From contig PAJV01000042.1 in the NCBI GenBank assembly GCA_002706765.1, positions 1 through 64,000 on the forward strand: a stretch of DNA of 64,000 nucleotides. Direction: 5' to 3'. The notes under the pieces are model-generated. The model searched no databases and had not been told where the DNA came from. It saw nothing but the letters and a program-made list of their open reading frames with translations. The stretch is from Gimesia sp. GTDB lineage: Bacteria; Planctomycetota; Planctomycetia; Planctomycetales; Planctomycetaceae. Shown piece after piece: positions 1 to 8,714 of this stretch (the first letter of the stretch is position 1; the number at the start of each line of letters is the position of its first letter). The position numbers and the translations under genes are program-made.

Positions 1-362
1 CGGCGGCTCGTTTTCGGGAAGGGCTTACCAGTTTCCCTCCGAGATATATTTCAGCATCTTGTTGTCCAGAGACAGATCGGCGACCAGTTCTTTCAGTCGC
101 TTGTTCTCGTCTTCCAGTTGTTTGAGACGCTTGGCTTCTTCCGATTTCATGCCGCCGTACTGATTCCGCCAGCGCAAGTAAGTCGATTCACTGACCTCCA
201 GGGTCTGCAGCACGGAAGCCAGGTCTTTACCGGCATTCAGCATCGCATCCGCATCACGCAGCTTGCGGACAATCTGCTCGGGGTTGTGACGTTTTCTTCG
301 CTTGTTCATCAAATGTTCTCCTCGTCAAAAGGACGCTAAGAACCTTCATAACATTTGGATCA
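1..362 (-). mobile_element. IS3-family insertion sequence, left-end part only
   Basis: The orfA gene and about 50 bases upstream of it belong to an IS3-family element that continues past base 1. The outer boundary near base 362 is a guess: the only clue is TGATCCAAATG on the minus strand, starting with TG as many IS3 ends do. The other end and any target-site duplication are not in the window. Confidence 0.5.
25..309 (-). CDS. IS3-family transposase OrfA
   Basis: Small basic protein of 94 residues, the usual size of IS3-family OrfA. The N-terminal half carries a helix-turn-helix of the transposase_8 type (PEQIVRKLRDADAML, then SESTYLRWRNQYGG). The C-terminal half is a leucine-zipper-like helix (EEAKRLKQLEDENKRLKELV). 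In this family OrfA binds the terminal inverted repeats and is fused to the OrfB integrase by a -1 frameshift. OrfB should lie further left on this strand, beyond the window edge, so it cannot be judged. The ATG at 309 is preferred over a TTG at 312 because GAGGAG lies upstream. Family call is firm; whether the element is active is unknown. Confidence 0.85.
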   Translation of the reverse strand: MNKRRKRHNPEQIVRKLRDADAMLNAGKDLASVLQTLEVSESTYLRWRNQYGGMKSEEAKRLKQLEDENKRLKELVADLSLDNKMLKYISEGNW

Positions 363-425
363 GTTTTTGAAAAGCAGACCACATGCTTTGTTTTTGCCTG
401 GATGACGCGTATTAGTGGTAGGGGG

Positions 426-497
426 GAAGGTCACACTCAGCATCGCCCCGACGTCACGCAAGTTGCGGACAATCTGTTCCCGGCTGTACCGATTCAT
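426..497 (-). pseudogene. Degenerate fragment of a second IS3 orfA (N-terminus only)
   Basis: Read on the minus strand from the ATG at 497, the sequence gives MNRYSREQIVRNLRDVGAML, which matches the start of the intact orfA (PEQIVRKLRDADAML). The nucleotide match between 441-491 and 241-291 is roughly three quarters identical and is offset by exactly 200 bases. Similarity stops after about 22 codons. It is a remnant of an older, related insertion or of a partial duplication and encodes nothing complete. It begins 4 bases after the stop codon of the lipoprotein gene at 501. Confidence 0.7.
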
Positions 498-500
498 CGC

Positions 501-941
501 TCACTTACTCGTCAACTCGAAGTTAATCGTATTCGGCCCATCTTTGGCCACGGTCGCTTTGAGAGTCGTATTCTCATTATACCTTTTTGGCAGCATCTCA
601 GGACCGGCTACTTCCGCGCCCCCGTCTGGCTTGCTGATGCGAACCATGTGATCGCCGAGGATCGCGCCGGCCGTATCATTGTTGTACATCAGCGAGTACT
701 TCCCCTCTTCATCAGTGGCTGCAGTGGAAGCGCGAGCCTGTTTTTTCTGCTGGGCTCCCTGGGGATAAAAATCGATGATCGCGTCCGGCAACGGTTTTCC
801 ATCCAAAGTAACCTGCCCGGTCACTTCTGCCAGATCGGGTAGATCGTTACTTTTTCCGGAACAGCCTGTCAGAATCAATGGCAACATCAGCAGGCAGAAA
901 AATCGAGGAGCAACAGGTAACTGAAAAGGATTCGAGGGCAT
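501..941 (-). CDS. Small lipoprotein with carboxypeptidase-regulatory/transthyretin-like fold
   Basis: 146 residues. The N-terminus has a hydrophobic stretch ending in a lipobox (ILTGC, Cys27), so export and lipid anchoring are expected. The body starts with VTGQVTLDGKPLPDAIIDFYP, the signature opening of the planctomycete carboxypeptidase-regulatory-like beta-sandwich, and ends in short beta strands. No catalytic residues are visible. In planctomycetes such proteins very often follow a DUF1559 gene, as here, where the DUF1559 gene is immediately upstream on the same strand. Function is unknown; a role at the cell envelope is inferred from the signal alone. Confidence 0.8.
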   Translation of the reverse strand: MPSNPFQLPVAPRFFCLLMLPLILTGCSGKSNDLPDLAEVTGQVTLDGKPLPDAIIDFYPQGAQQKKQARASTAATDEEGKYSLMYNNDTAGAILGDHMVRISKPDGGAEVAGPEMLPKRYNENTTLKATVAKDGPNTINFELTSK

Positions 942-968
942 GGATTAACTTTCGGCGTGAAAATCAAA

Positions 969-1007
969 CGTCGAACGCCCCCGGTTCATTGCGCAGGGCG
1001 TTCGACG
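969..1007 (-). terminator. Perfect 12-bp inverted repeat between two minus-strand genes
   Basis: Arms at 969-980 and 996-1007 (CGTCGAACGCCC and its exact complement) enclose a 15-base loop. On the minus strand the hairpin lies 33 bases after the DUF1559 stop and is followed by TTTGATTTT. It is either a weak intrinsic terminator or an intercistronic stem that separates expression of the DUF1559 gene from the lipoprotein gene starting at 941. Confidence 0.6.
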
Positions 1008-1039
1008 GAAAGGTTCAGATTGTAAATCAGGAAGCGGGT

Positions 1040-1984
1040 TTAAAACTCCGGTAATACTTCTCCACCTTTGATCGAGACCAGAGCTTGAACGACGGCAATG
1101 CGGTCTACGTTTTCACTTAAAAAGCGAACCCCACCGTCGGCCATCAGCATTTGACAGCCGCCTTCGTGGTGGCTCCCCGCTCCCCAGGCATAAGGCTTAT
1201 CATAGCCCGGATGATTCTTATTGATCCCATAAGAAACAGGCAGTAACACATTCGTATGACGGTAGGAATTCCAGAAGGGACCATACGAAGCACTGGTCAG
1301 CAGCATTGAGGCTTCCATGATCATCATCGTATTACTGGTGCCATCTTTGATGTCAGAGATTCTGGCAGAACCGTTGAATCCCAGGGTCCCCTTGAGACTA
1401 CTGGTATTATTTCCATACGAAGAGACCAGGCTGTATTCAGTGGTATAACCTACATGACCATAGCTCGATTTCTGGTAATCACCATATTTCGTGGGATTGG
1501 GATCAGAAGGACACAGGAAGATCGGAAAGTTATTTCTGACAACCGTCAGCTGTCCCGACCCGGCAAAAGTCGGTCCCACGGAACCACAATAACTTCCGTC
1601 AGAGCGGGCAACATGGTTTGAAGTCGACTGCGTGAAATCGTACTGGTTATAGAGATTTGCCAGGTCCATGTAGGGGAGCAGCAGCTGATAAAACGAATGG
1701 TTCATCAACAGCGGGGACGAACCGGACGGCATATCCAGCACTCGCTCACAATAACAGCTTCCCGGCGCAACGGCTGCAGGAGGGAAAACGCGATGGGCAT
1801 CATGATAATTATGTAATGCGAGACCAATCTGCTTCAGATTATTCTTACAGGTGCTGCGACGGGCCGCTTCTCTCGCCTGCTGAACGGCTGGTAATAATAG
1901 TGCAATTAAGATCGCAATAATCGCGATCACCACCAGAAGCTCAATCAGGGTAAAACCCCGGTTTTGTTTTTCTCGATAACGCAT
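1040..1984 (-). CDS. DUF1559 domain protein with prepilin-type N-terminus
   Basis: 314 residues. A class III prepilin signal is seen at the start: basic residues, then [20 protein letters not shown], with cleavage expected after Gly10 and the conserved Glu at mature position 5. The body has the DUF1559 pattern [17 protein letters not shown], a DGTSNT segment, and the C-terminal H-x9-DG motif ([13 protein letters not shown]). The family is hugely expanded in planctomycetes and resembles type II secretion pseudopilins; its function is not established. ATG at 1984 is chosen; a TTG one codon upstream is also possible, both behind GAGGGAG. A transthyretin-like lipoprotein follows downstream. Confidence 0.93.
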   Translation of the reverse strand: MRYREKQNRGFTLIELLVVIAIIAILIALLLPAVQQAREAARRSTCKNNLKQIGLALHNYHDAHRVFPPAAVAPGSCYCERVLDMPSGSSPLLMNHSFYQLLLPYMDLANLYNQYDFTQSTSNHVARSDGSYCGSVGPTFAGSGQLTVVRNNFPIFLCPSDPNPTKYGDYQKSSYGHVGYTTEYSLVSSYGNNTSSLKGTLGFNGSARISDIKDGTSNTMMIMEASMLLTSASYGPFWNSYRHTNVLLPVSYGINKNHPGYDKPYAWGAGSHHEGGCQMLMADGGVRFLSENVDRIAVVQALVSIKGGEVLPEF

Positions 1985-2461
1985 CAAGAACGTACTCCCT
2001 CAAAAAGTAAAAAATAAAAATGAAATCACTATGAAGAGCAAGGAGTATTTCAGACCTTCCCTGACTGAGTCGAAAAATAATTAAATGACAACAGTGGGAA
2101 CCTGATCTATTTAGTTACAACTTCCTCCATTTCACTCATTTGCAAATCATGCACCAATGATTTCATTTTTTCAGGATCCTCGCCAGAAAGATGTTTGAGT
2201 CCTCAAAATTCCTGAAATCCAAGGCAAAACAGCAGATCATAACGCCGTTCTGCGCATACCCGATTCCAGGCTTCACTCGCTGCACGTGCCTGCGGAAGAT
2301 TGACCTGCAAAAAAATCAGGCACAAATGCTGAAGGATAAGTCGTTGCGGATTTCAGCAGGTGATCAGTATGTCCTGACCAGTTCCGATTCCGAAGCTGAA
2401 AAGAAAGCCTGGCACCCCAATGAGCTGACATGTCTTTTGTTCAGTTAACGCAACCTGTGAA
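1985..2461. other. 477-base region without a clear gene
   Basis: The part next to base 1984 is the AT-rich leader of the DUF1559 gene with its GAGGGAG ribosome site. The middle holds a possible decayed ORF on the minus strand, listed separately. An 85-codon open frame on the plus strand (2191-2448) has no recognisable features, no ribosome site and an unlikely composition, so it is not called. Confidence 0.5.
2107..2352 (-). pseudogene. Possible decayed ORF with one internal stop
   Basis: The minus-strand frame between stops at 2353-2355 and 2107-2109 has 81 codons and a single in-frame TGA at 2203-2205. The first part reads plausibly like protein (LPQARAASEAWNRVCAERRY, then DLLFCLGFQEF), and after the TGA it continues GLKHLSGEDPEKMKSLVHDL. 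It lacks a clear start codon and I recognise no family. It could be the tail of a broken gene or chance; confidence is low. Confidence 0.25.
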
Positions 2462-3523
2462 TCAAGGGAGTTCCGCAGGTTTTGCCTGAATGAGATGCAA
2501 ATAGGGCTGCGCTTCCGGCCAGGATCTGACTTCAGCCATTTTCGAAGCGGGGACCTGAATGGACGTGAAAAACTCAATCGAAATCTGGTCATCAAATTTC
2601 CCTTCCAGATAACCAAAGGGAATCTTCTCTGCTTCCTGTTCCGCAGTTCCGTTTTTCACGCGGGGAGGAATAAACAGGTTCCAGAATTTTTGAGGATCTT
2701 CTTCTGTCAGCAAAGCCCTGAACCGCTGCCGGACTTTGTCACTCGCGGGTGAGTCGTCCAGATTTCGATAGACGAGAATCGCCTGAAAGGCCAGCATCTG
2801 ATTCCAGTATCTTTCGGTAACCACATAGTGAGAAAAATGCAGTCGGTCATTAAACCCCAGATGGAGAGGATCATAGGGAGATTCGGGCAGCGACTTACCG
2901 GCTGCCAGCATGTCCTGCATTTTTCGCGCATCTTTATGCTGAATGGCATACATGAAATGCATTCCACTGAAAGGAGTCGCCCAGCCGTGTTCGCGTACGC
3001 TGTCTTTCAGATGAATGACCACCTCGCCATAGCGGGGAGATCCATTCGGCGGCCCGACACTGGCAAATACAGCATCAAACGCGCCATACAGCTGATTTTC
3101 CACTGCAGGCGTCGTATGCGATAAGTCATCTTTTTTCACTTCCTCTTCCACCAGCAGCGAGACCAGCGCTTTCTGCTTCAAGACATCACGCAGATTTTCA
3201 AAATGCAGTCGATTCACAATCGGCGCCGGTTTGTCTTCAATCGCTTTCAACAGCTGTTGTTCTTCTGCGGTCAGGGGAGACAGAAACAGTTCGAATTCTG
3301 CCAGCGTACAGCGGGAGCTGATCTCCAGCCATTTCCGGAGCTTGCTGGCGTCCAGTTCCCGATGGAACGGGAGCACATTAATCGCCATCCGGCGGGTCGT
3401 CGCCAGGGGATATCCCGCTTGCCGATCTGGTTTGACTGCAGGTGATTTGACAGCATTTTGTGCTTCACTCGCAATGCAAGCCGAGAAGAACACGCTGAAG
3501 ATCAACAGGATTCGATAGATCAT
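2462..3523 (-). CDS. Exported protein of unknown function
   Basis: 353 residues with a cleavable signal peptide (MIYRILLIFSVFFSACIASEA). The mature part is soluble, charged and probably mainly helical, with no motif I recognise. A charged segment near 120-170 (LVEEEVKKDDLSHTTPAVEN) and several aromatic-rich stretches (GMHFMYAIQHKD, FSHYVVTERYW) are visible. Its start codon lies 1 base after the stop of the SBBP propeller gene, so the two are almost certainly co-transcribed and possibly translationally coupled. A periplasmic or surface role with that propeller is an inference from position only. Confidence 0.75.
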   Translation of the reverse strand: MIYRILLIFSVFFSACIASEAQNAVKSPAVKPDRQAGYPLATTRRMAINVLPFHRELDASKLRKWLEISSRCTLAEFELFLSPLTAEEQQLLKAIEDKPAPIVNRLHFENLRDVLKQKALVSLLVEEEVKKDDLSHTTPAVENQLYGAFDAVFASVGPPNGSPRYGEVVIHLKDSVREHGWATPFSGMHFMYAIQHKDARKMQDMLAAGKSLPESPYDPLHLGFNDRLHFSHYVVTERYWNQMLAFQAILVYRNLDDSPASDKVRQRFRALLTEEDPQKFWNLFIPPRVKNGTAEQEAEKIPFGYLEGKFDDQISIEFFTSIQVPASKMAEVRSWPEAQPYLHLIQAKPAELP

Positions 3524-3524
3524 A

Positions 3525-4931
3525 TTACTGGCTCATCTTGATCAGAAAAATGTCGTTACTGCCGTGACTTTTCAATGTATGCCCCTGATATTGAGTGGCT
3601 GGCGAGAACGCTCCGGAGACAAAGCAGTTTTGATTTTTATCCACCGCAATCGCATAACTTAAATCACTCTTCTCACCACCCAGTATTTCCAGCCAGTCAG
3701 GCTTTCCGTCAGGAGCAAAACGGGCAATAAACAGATCACGGCCTCCCAGGTTCGGATACTGTTTTCCCAGAAAGTGGACGTCATCAGAAAATTCTCCCGT
3801 GACATAACAGTTACCTGCCTGATCGGCGGCGATACCCAGCCCGTAATCAGTCTTCTCACCTCCCCCGGTATAAGCCCAGGCGGGAGAGCCATCTGCATTG
3901 ATTCGCGCGACAAAGATATCATGCCCCCCCTTACTGGTCATGCTCGTTTTGCCAAAGGTCGCTTTATTTTTATACATCCCCGTCAGATAACAGTTGCCCT
4001 GTTGATCAACGGCAACGCCGGTACTCAAGCCATTTGCCTGTCCGCCGGAATTCGCCGACCAGATCAGCTTTCCCGCCGGTGACAGTTTCGCCAGAAAAAT
4101 ATCCTGCACCGGAGTATCGGTGCCCACCTGTTGACCGTCCAGTTCCAGCAGTCCCGTAACATAGCCACAGACATAACAGTTTCCGCTGGTATCAACGGCA
4201 ATCTGATGTCCACTCTGACTGCGACCATTGCCAGCCATCTGGCTCCAGATCAGCATTCCATCCGCATCATAACGGGCTACAAACAGCGAACGGCCTTTTT
4301 TATTTCCCGTTTGCGATGTGCCAAACGTGACATCACCGGCAAACGAACCGGCCACATAGCAGTCTCCCTCGGGAGTGACTGCGATTCCGTGTCCGTAATC
4401 ATAGCCCGTTCCTCCGGCACTCTCTGCCCAGAGCAGTTTTCCCTGCGAATCAAACTTGGCGATGAAATAATCGTAGTCGCCCTGGTTCTTGAGAGTTTTA
4501 CCACCAATCTGAAACGTCGGGCTTTGAAAGTGTCCCGTAACATAGGAGTTTCCCGCCTGATCAACGGCAACCCCATAACCCCGGTCAATGTCTTTGCCTC
4601 CCGCGGTCTGAACCCAGAGCAGCTTTCCCGCAGGATCGTATTTGGCGAGCACAAAATCCATATTCCCCTGGCTGGTTACTGTCTGATCCCCAAACTGCGC
4701 GGTTTCTGTGAACTCACCAGTTACATAACAGTTTCCCTCCTGGTCGACAGTCATGCCACGAATCTTGTCGTGTTTCTTGCCCCCTGCCTGCTGCACCCAG
4801 AGAATCTGACGTTGAGAAGACGCCCCCTGCTTTTCACCAGAAAACGCTTCATTTGAAAAGAAAACAGGTCCTGTCAGGCTCAACAGAAAAAGCAACAGAA
4901 ACAGATGACATCCGGAACAAAACGACTTCAT
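3525..4931 (-). CDS. SBBP-repeat beta-propeller, exported
   Basis: 468 residues from the ATG at 4931; a longer frame to 4988 exists, but the shorter start places the signal peptide (CHLFLLLFLLSLTGPVFF) at the N-terminus. The mature protein consists of seven repeats of about 55 residues, each with a core GNCYVTGEF and a following DIFVARYDADGKLLW-like strand. This is the SBBP (seven-bladed beta-propeller) pattern. No catalytic residues are evident; such proteins are usually extracellular scaffolds or binding proteins. It is the first gene of a unit with the unknown exported protein ending at 2462. Fold confident, ligand unknown. Confidence 0.85.
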   Translation of the reverse strand: MKSFCSGCHLFLLLFLLSLTGPVFFSNEAFSGEKQGASSQRQILWVQQAGGKKHDKIRGMTVDQEGNCYVTGEFTETAQFGDQTVTSQGNMDFVLAKYDPAGKLLWVQTAGGKDIDRGYGVAVDQAGNSYVTGHFQSPTFQIGGKTLKNQGDYDYFIAKFDSQGKLLWAESAGGTGYDYGHGIAVTPEGDCYVAGSFAGDVTFGTSQTGNKKGRSLFVARYDADGMLIWSQMAGNGRSQSGHQIAVDTSGNCYVCGYVTGLLELDGQQVGTDTPVQDIFLAKLSPAGKLIWSANSGGQANGLSTGVAVDQQGNCYLTGMYKNKATFGKTSMTSKGGHDIFVARINADGSPAWAYTGGGEKTDYGLGIAADQAGNCYVTGEFSDDVHFLGKQYPNLGGRDLFIARFAPDGKPDWLEILGGEKSDLSYAIAVDKNQNCFVSGAFSPATQYQGHTLKSHGSNDIFLIKMSQ

Positions 4932-5153
4932 AACAGACTTTCTTTGAAACAGTACCTTCAGAGAATGCAGCGACGTTAAACTTATCATGACAAGATTTAA
5001 CCGCCAGTGACAGAACCAGAGCGGTTACATTATTTTGTTAGCATATTTAACAATCTAGCATAAACCACCTTGTGACAACAGGAAAGAGAATTTATCCTAA
5101 ACATAAGTAGATAATGATATGAAATCGTTCGATACTGAAGGGGGAGTCGATGT

Positions 5154-8100
5154 ATGCGTTATTCAGCAACAGTAATCTCACTGGTCCTGCTGGCAATCTC
5201 TCAGTCCCCGCTATACGCACAATCGACGCCGACTGAAATCGATTACCAGTCACAGATCAAGCCGCTCCTGAAGTCACACTGTTTTGCCTGCCATGGCACT
5301 CTAAATCAGGAATCCGCACTCAGACTGGACGCCGGAAAGCTGATTCTGAAAGGGGGAGAGATTGGCCCTGCTGTTGTCGCGGGCAAACCCGAGGAAAGCC
5401 TGCTGTACCAGGTACTCACGCCGGACGCCGATTTTCAGATGCCCCCCGAGGGACAGGGACGACGACTGAAATCGGATGAGATCCAACTGATTAAAAACTG
5501 GATCGCTCAGGGTGCTACTTTTCCAGCGAACGATCAACCGGAAGCAGATCCTGCAGAACACTGGGCGTTTCAACCCGTCATTCGTCCTGCTGTCCCTGAA
5601 GTGAAATCCAGACCGGCAAACCCGATTGATGCATTCATTAATGCAAGGCTGCAAGAGAATAAAGTGCGGCCCCAATCGCAGGCAGACCAGGCAACCCTGT
5701 TGCGGAGAGTCTATCTCGACCTGATCGGTCTTCCCCCAACTCCCGCTGAACTGGATGCATACCTCAGTGACACACGACCGGATGCCTGGAACCGGGTGAT
5801 CGAAGACCTGCTCGCACGACCACAATACGGAGAACGCTGGGGGCGCCACTGGATGGATGTCTGGCGGTACAGTGACTGGTACGGTCGCCGTGGCGCCAAA
5901 GACATGACCAACAGCTACTCCCTGATCTGGCGCTGGCGCGACTGGATTATCCGGTCGATCAACGAGAACAAAGGCTATGATCGCATGATCCTCGAAATGC
6001 TGGCGGCAGATGAAATTGCACCGAATGATCGCGAGAACCTGGTTGCCACCGGATTTATTGTGCGCAATTTCTACCGCTGGAATTATCACACCTGGCTCAA
6101 AGACAATGTGGAACATACCGGAAAAGCCTTCCTCGGCCTGACCATGAACTGCTGCGAATGCCACGATCATAAGTATGATCCGATCACGCAAAAGGAATAT
6201 TTTGCCTTCCGCTCATTCTTTGAACCAGTCGATCTCAGGCATGATCGCGTGCCCGGTGAAGCAGATCCGGGGATCTTTCCCGACTACAAACTCAGTGTCC
6301 GCAATGGTCCCGTACGCACCGGGATGGTTCGGATTTATGACAGGCACCTGGATGCCAAAGCAAAGTTTTATACCGGTGGCCTGGAACAGAATGTGGTCAA
6401 GGACAAGCCGCCGATCGAAGCATCCGCCATCGCCTTTCTGGGAGGAGACAAACTGGACTTCAAGCCGGTCGAACTCCCTCCCAGAGCCTGGTATCCCGGC
6501 TTGAAACCTTTCGTGATTCAGGAAGAAACGCAAAAACGTGAAGCCGCTTATCAGGCGGCACTCAAAAATCGGAAACAGCAGAAATCACAACTGGAACAGG
6601 AACTGAAACAACACGAATCCGCGCTGGCAGATGTTCTGGCTGCCAGGCCCGTGAATCGTGAAACCGTTGAAAGCGCGACTGCGCGACAACCTTCTTCGAG
6701 GAGCAATCAGCAGACCCTGCTGCTCAATGCGGAACAGGGACGCCGCGCACTCTCCTATGAAATCACGGACTGGAAAGCCTTTGATTCCGAAATACAGATC
6801 CAGCTTCAACTGAAGATTCTAAAAGATGCTCACGTTAATTTTCAATTATCCAACGATCTAACCGGCGGTAGAACCAATCTGTATTTCGCCTTTGAAGCAG
6901 GAAAAATCATCGCTTATGTTCCGGGTACTACGAATGCAACGACCGTTGGAACCTATCAGCATGAATCCGGTCAGCTTGAATTTAATATTACTCTTCAGCT
7001 TAAACCGGATCAGGACATTGCCCTGTTGACGATCTATGAAACAGATTCAACCAGCCCAATCCTCACTCAGACGCCGATTGCATTGAATGGCTGGAACCCG
7101 GCACTTCAGGCTAATCGAGGACTTTTCCTCGATGCACACCAGGGAACCATTGCGGAATTTGATCAAATCAGCTTTAAGAACCAGAGTGGACAGGAACTGC
7201 TACACTGCGATTTCGAATTTCCAGTATATCAATCAGGAGAAGATCTCCCCGGAATCGCACACTGGCAGCTCACCCGTTTCAGTACGGGAACCGCTTCGTC
7301 ACAAGTCATTCTGAAAAGCCCGCTGACAGAAGCGGAACAGAAATGGCAACAGCAGGTTAAAGCCGGCCAACAGCAACGTAATCTGGCGCAAGCGAAACTG
7401 GAGGACCTCCAGTTAAAACAGCAGGCTGCTCAAGCAGAGCTCACCGCATATACATCACGCGTGCGCGCCGCGACGGCACGTTACATCGAGAAGTCCGGCA
7501 ATGCAGAATCCCTCGAACAGGCAGCCTGCCAGGCGGAATGGCAGGCCACGCTGATCCAGGCGCAGTCGAATCACAAATCAGTCAAACTCGCTTTGTTGCA
7601 GGCAAAAATGCTCCCCGAATCAGACCAGGAACGAGCGAAGAAAATAACGGCTGCTCAGACCCAGGTCACTCAAAGTCGGACGCAGCTGACGACGGCACAG
7701 AAACCCGTCGATTCCGCTTCCACAGAATACACGGCGTTAAGCCGGATTTTCCCCGCTCAGAGTACAGGCAAACGGACCGCCCTCGCGCGCTGGATTACCA
7801 GCCGCGAAAATCCGTTAACGGCTCGTGTTGCCGTGAATCACATCTGGATGAGACACTTTGGAAAACCCCTGGTCAAATCGGTCTACAACTTCGGACGCAG
7901 TGGAGCAGAACCAACTCATCCGGACTTGATCAACTGGCTGGCGGCAGAGTTCATGGATCAGAACTGGAGCATGAAACATCTGCACCGTCTCATTCTCACC
8001 AGTGAAACTTATCAGCGCAGCTCGAAAGGTCTGCCGGCAGAACATCCTGATCTAAAACAGGATCGAGATAATCAATTACTCTGGAAATTTCCAACCAACC

Positions 8101-8672
8101 GCATGGAAGCTGAAGTCGTCCGGGACAGCATCTTTTATCTTGCCGGTGATCTGGATCTCACCATGTACGGCCAGGAACTGGAACAGGATCAGGGGCTGAT
8201 CACCAACCGACGCAGCCTGTATTATTCCCATCATGGCGAAGCGAAAATGGAATTTCTGGAACTGTTTGACGGTGCCAGTGCGACAGACTGTTATCAACGT
8301 ACGACCACTGTCATGCCTCAACAGGCACTGGCATTAACCAACAGTACGCTTGCCGTACAGAAAGGGCGGATGATCGCAGCGCGACTCTGGTCGCAAACCG
8401 ACTCCGATCTCCCCGAGGATCTGCAGCAGACGGATTTTATCAATCGCGCGTTCAAACTCATCTTATCCCGTTCCGCCAGTGAGCGGGAACAGACCGTTGC
8501 AGCCGCTTTTCTGTTACGACAGAAATCACTGTTTCCGTCGCAGGCAACGGCAGCAGAACCAACAGGCGAAAAACGTGATTATTCACAACCCGCAGTCTTA
8601 CCAGCGGCCCGTGCCCGAGAGAGTCTGGTGCACGCTTTATTGAGTCATAATGACTTTGTCACGATCCGTTAA
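5154..8672 (+). CDS. PSCyt1/DUF1549/DUF1553 planctomycete cytochrome protein
   Basis: 1172 residues with a signal peptide ending near YAQS. The N-terminal PSCyt1 domain carries one haem-binding CFACH motif (Cys43, Cys46, His47). DUF1549 (PSCyt2) follows at about 150-360, including YGERWGRHWMDVWRYSDWYGR and a CCECHDHKYDPI segment that may bind a second haem. A long insertion at about 470-860 holds a beta-rich LamG-like part and Gln-rich coiled coils. DUF1553 (PSD1) closes the protein (TARVAVNHIWMRHFGKPLV, then LLWKFPTNRMEAEVVRD). The start is supported by GGGGAG at 5141-5146. It is followed 42 bases later by DUF1501, the standard partner. Members are periplasmic and presumed redox or sugar-catabolic proteins; the substrate is unknown. 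Confidence 0.93.
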   Translation: MRYSATVISLVLLAISQSPLYAQSTPTEIDYQSQIKPLLKSHCFACHGTLNQESALRLDAGKLILKGGEIGPAVVAGKPEESLLYQVLTPDADFQMPPEGQGRRLKSDEIQLIKNWIAQGATFPANDQPEADPAEHWAFQPVIRPAVPEVKSRPANPIDAFINARLQENKVRPQSQADQATLLRRVYLDLIGLPPTPAELDAYLSDTRPDAWNRVIEDLLARPQYGERWGRHWMDVWRYSDWYGRRGAKDMTNSYSLIWRWRDWIIRSINENKGYDRMILEMLAADEIAPNDRENLVATGFIVRNFYRWNYHTWLKDNVEHTGKAFLGLTMNCCECHDHKYDPITQKEYFAFRSFFEPVDLRHDRVPGEADPGIFPDYKLSVRNGPVRTGMVRIYDRHLDAKAKFYTGGLEQNVVKDKPPIEASAIAFLGGDKLDFKPVELPPRAWYPGLKPFVIQEETQKREAAYQAALKNRKQQKSQLEQELKQHESALADVLAARPVNRETVESATARQPSSRSNQQTLLLNAEQGRRALSYEITDWKAFDSEIQIQLQLKILKDAHVNFQLSNDLTGGRTNLYFAFEAGKIIAYVPGTTNATTVGTYQHESGQLEFNITLQLKPDQDIALLTIYETDSTSPILTQTPIALNGWNPALQANRGLFLDAHQGTIAEFDQISFKNQSGQELLHCDFEFPVYQSGEDLPGIAHWQLTRFSTGTASSQVILKSPLTEAEQKWQQQVKAGQQQRNLAQAKLEDLQLKQQAAQAELTAYTSRVRAATARYIEKSGNAESLEQAACQAEWQATLIQAQSNHKSVKLALLQAKMLPESDQERAKKITAAQTQVTQSRTQLTTAQKPVDSASTEYTALSRIFPAQSTGKRTALARWITSRENPLTARVAVNHIWMRHFGKPLVKSVYNFGRSGAEPTHPDLINWLAAEFMDQNWSMKHLHRLILTSETYQRSSKGLPAEHPDLKQDRDNQLLWKFPTNRMEAEVVRDSIFYLAGDLDLTMYGQELEQDQGLITNRRSLYYSHHGEAKMEFLELFDGASATDCYQRTTTVMPQQALALTNSTLAVQKGRMIAARLWSQTDSDLPEDLQQTDFINRAFKLILSRSASEREQTVAAAFLLRQKSLFPSQATAAEPTGEKRDYSQPAVLPAARARESLVHALLSHNDFVTIR

Positions 8673-8714
8673 TTAACAGCACCATCCGCGATATCAGATA
8701 CCAGGAATGGTTTT

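Noticed and set aside
2191-2448. 85-codon open frame on the plus strand
   Set aside because: No ribosome site, no family resemblance, overlaps a more protein-like minus-strand frame.
4131-4856. 241-codon open frame on the plus strand
   Set aside because: It lies fully antisense to the SBBP propeller gene, whose repeats explain the long open frame; no ribosome site or domain.
5301-6191. 296-codon open frame on the minus strand
   Set aside because: Antisense to the conserved PSCyt1/DUF1549 coding region, with a composition unlike a real protein.
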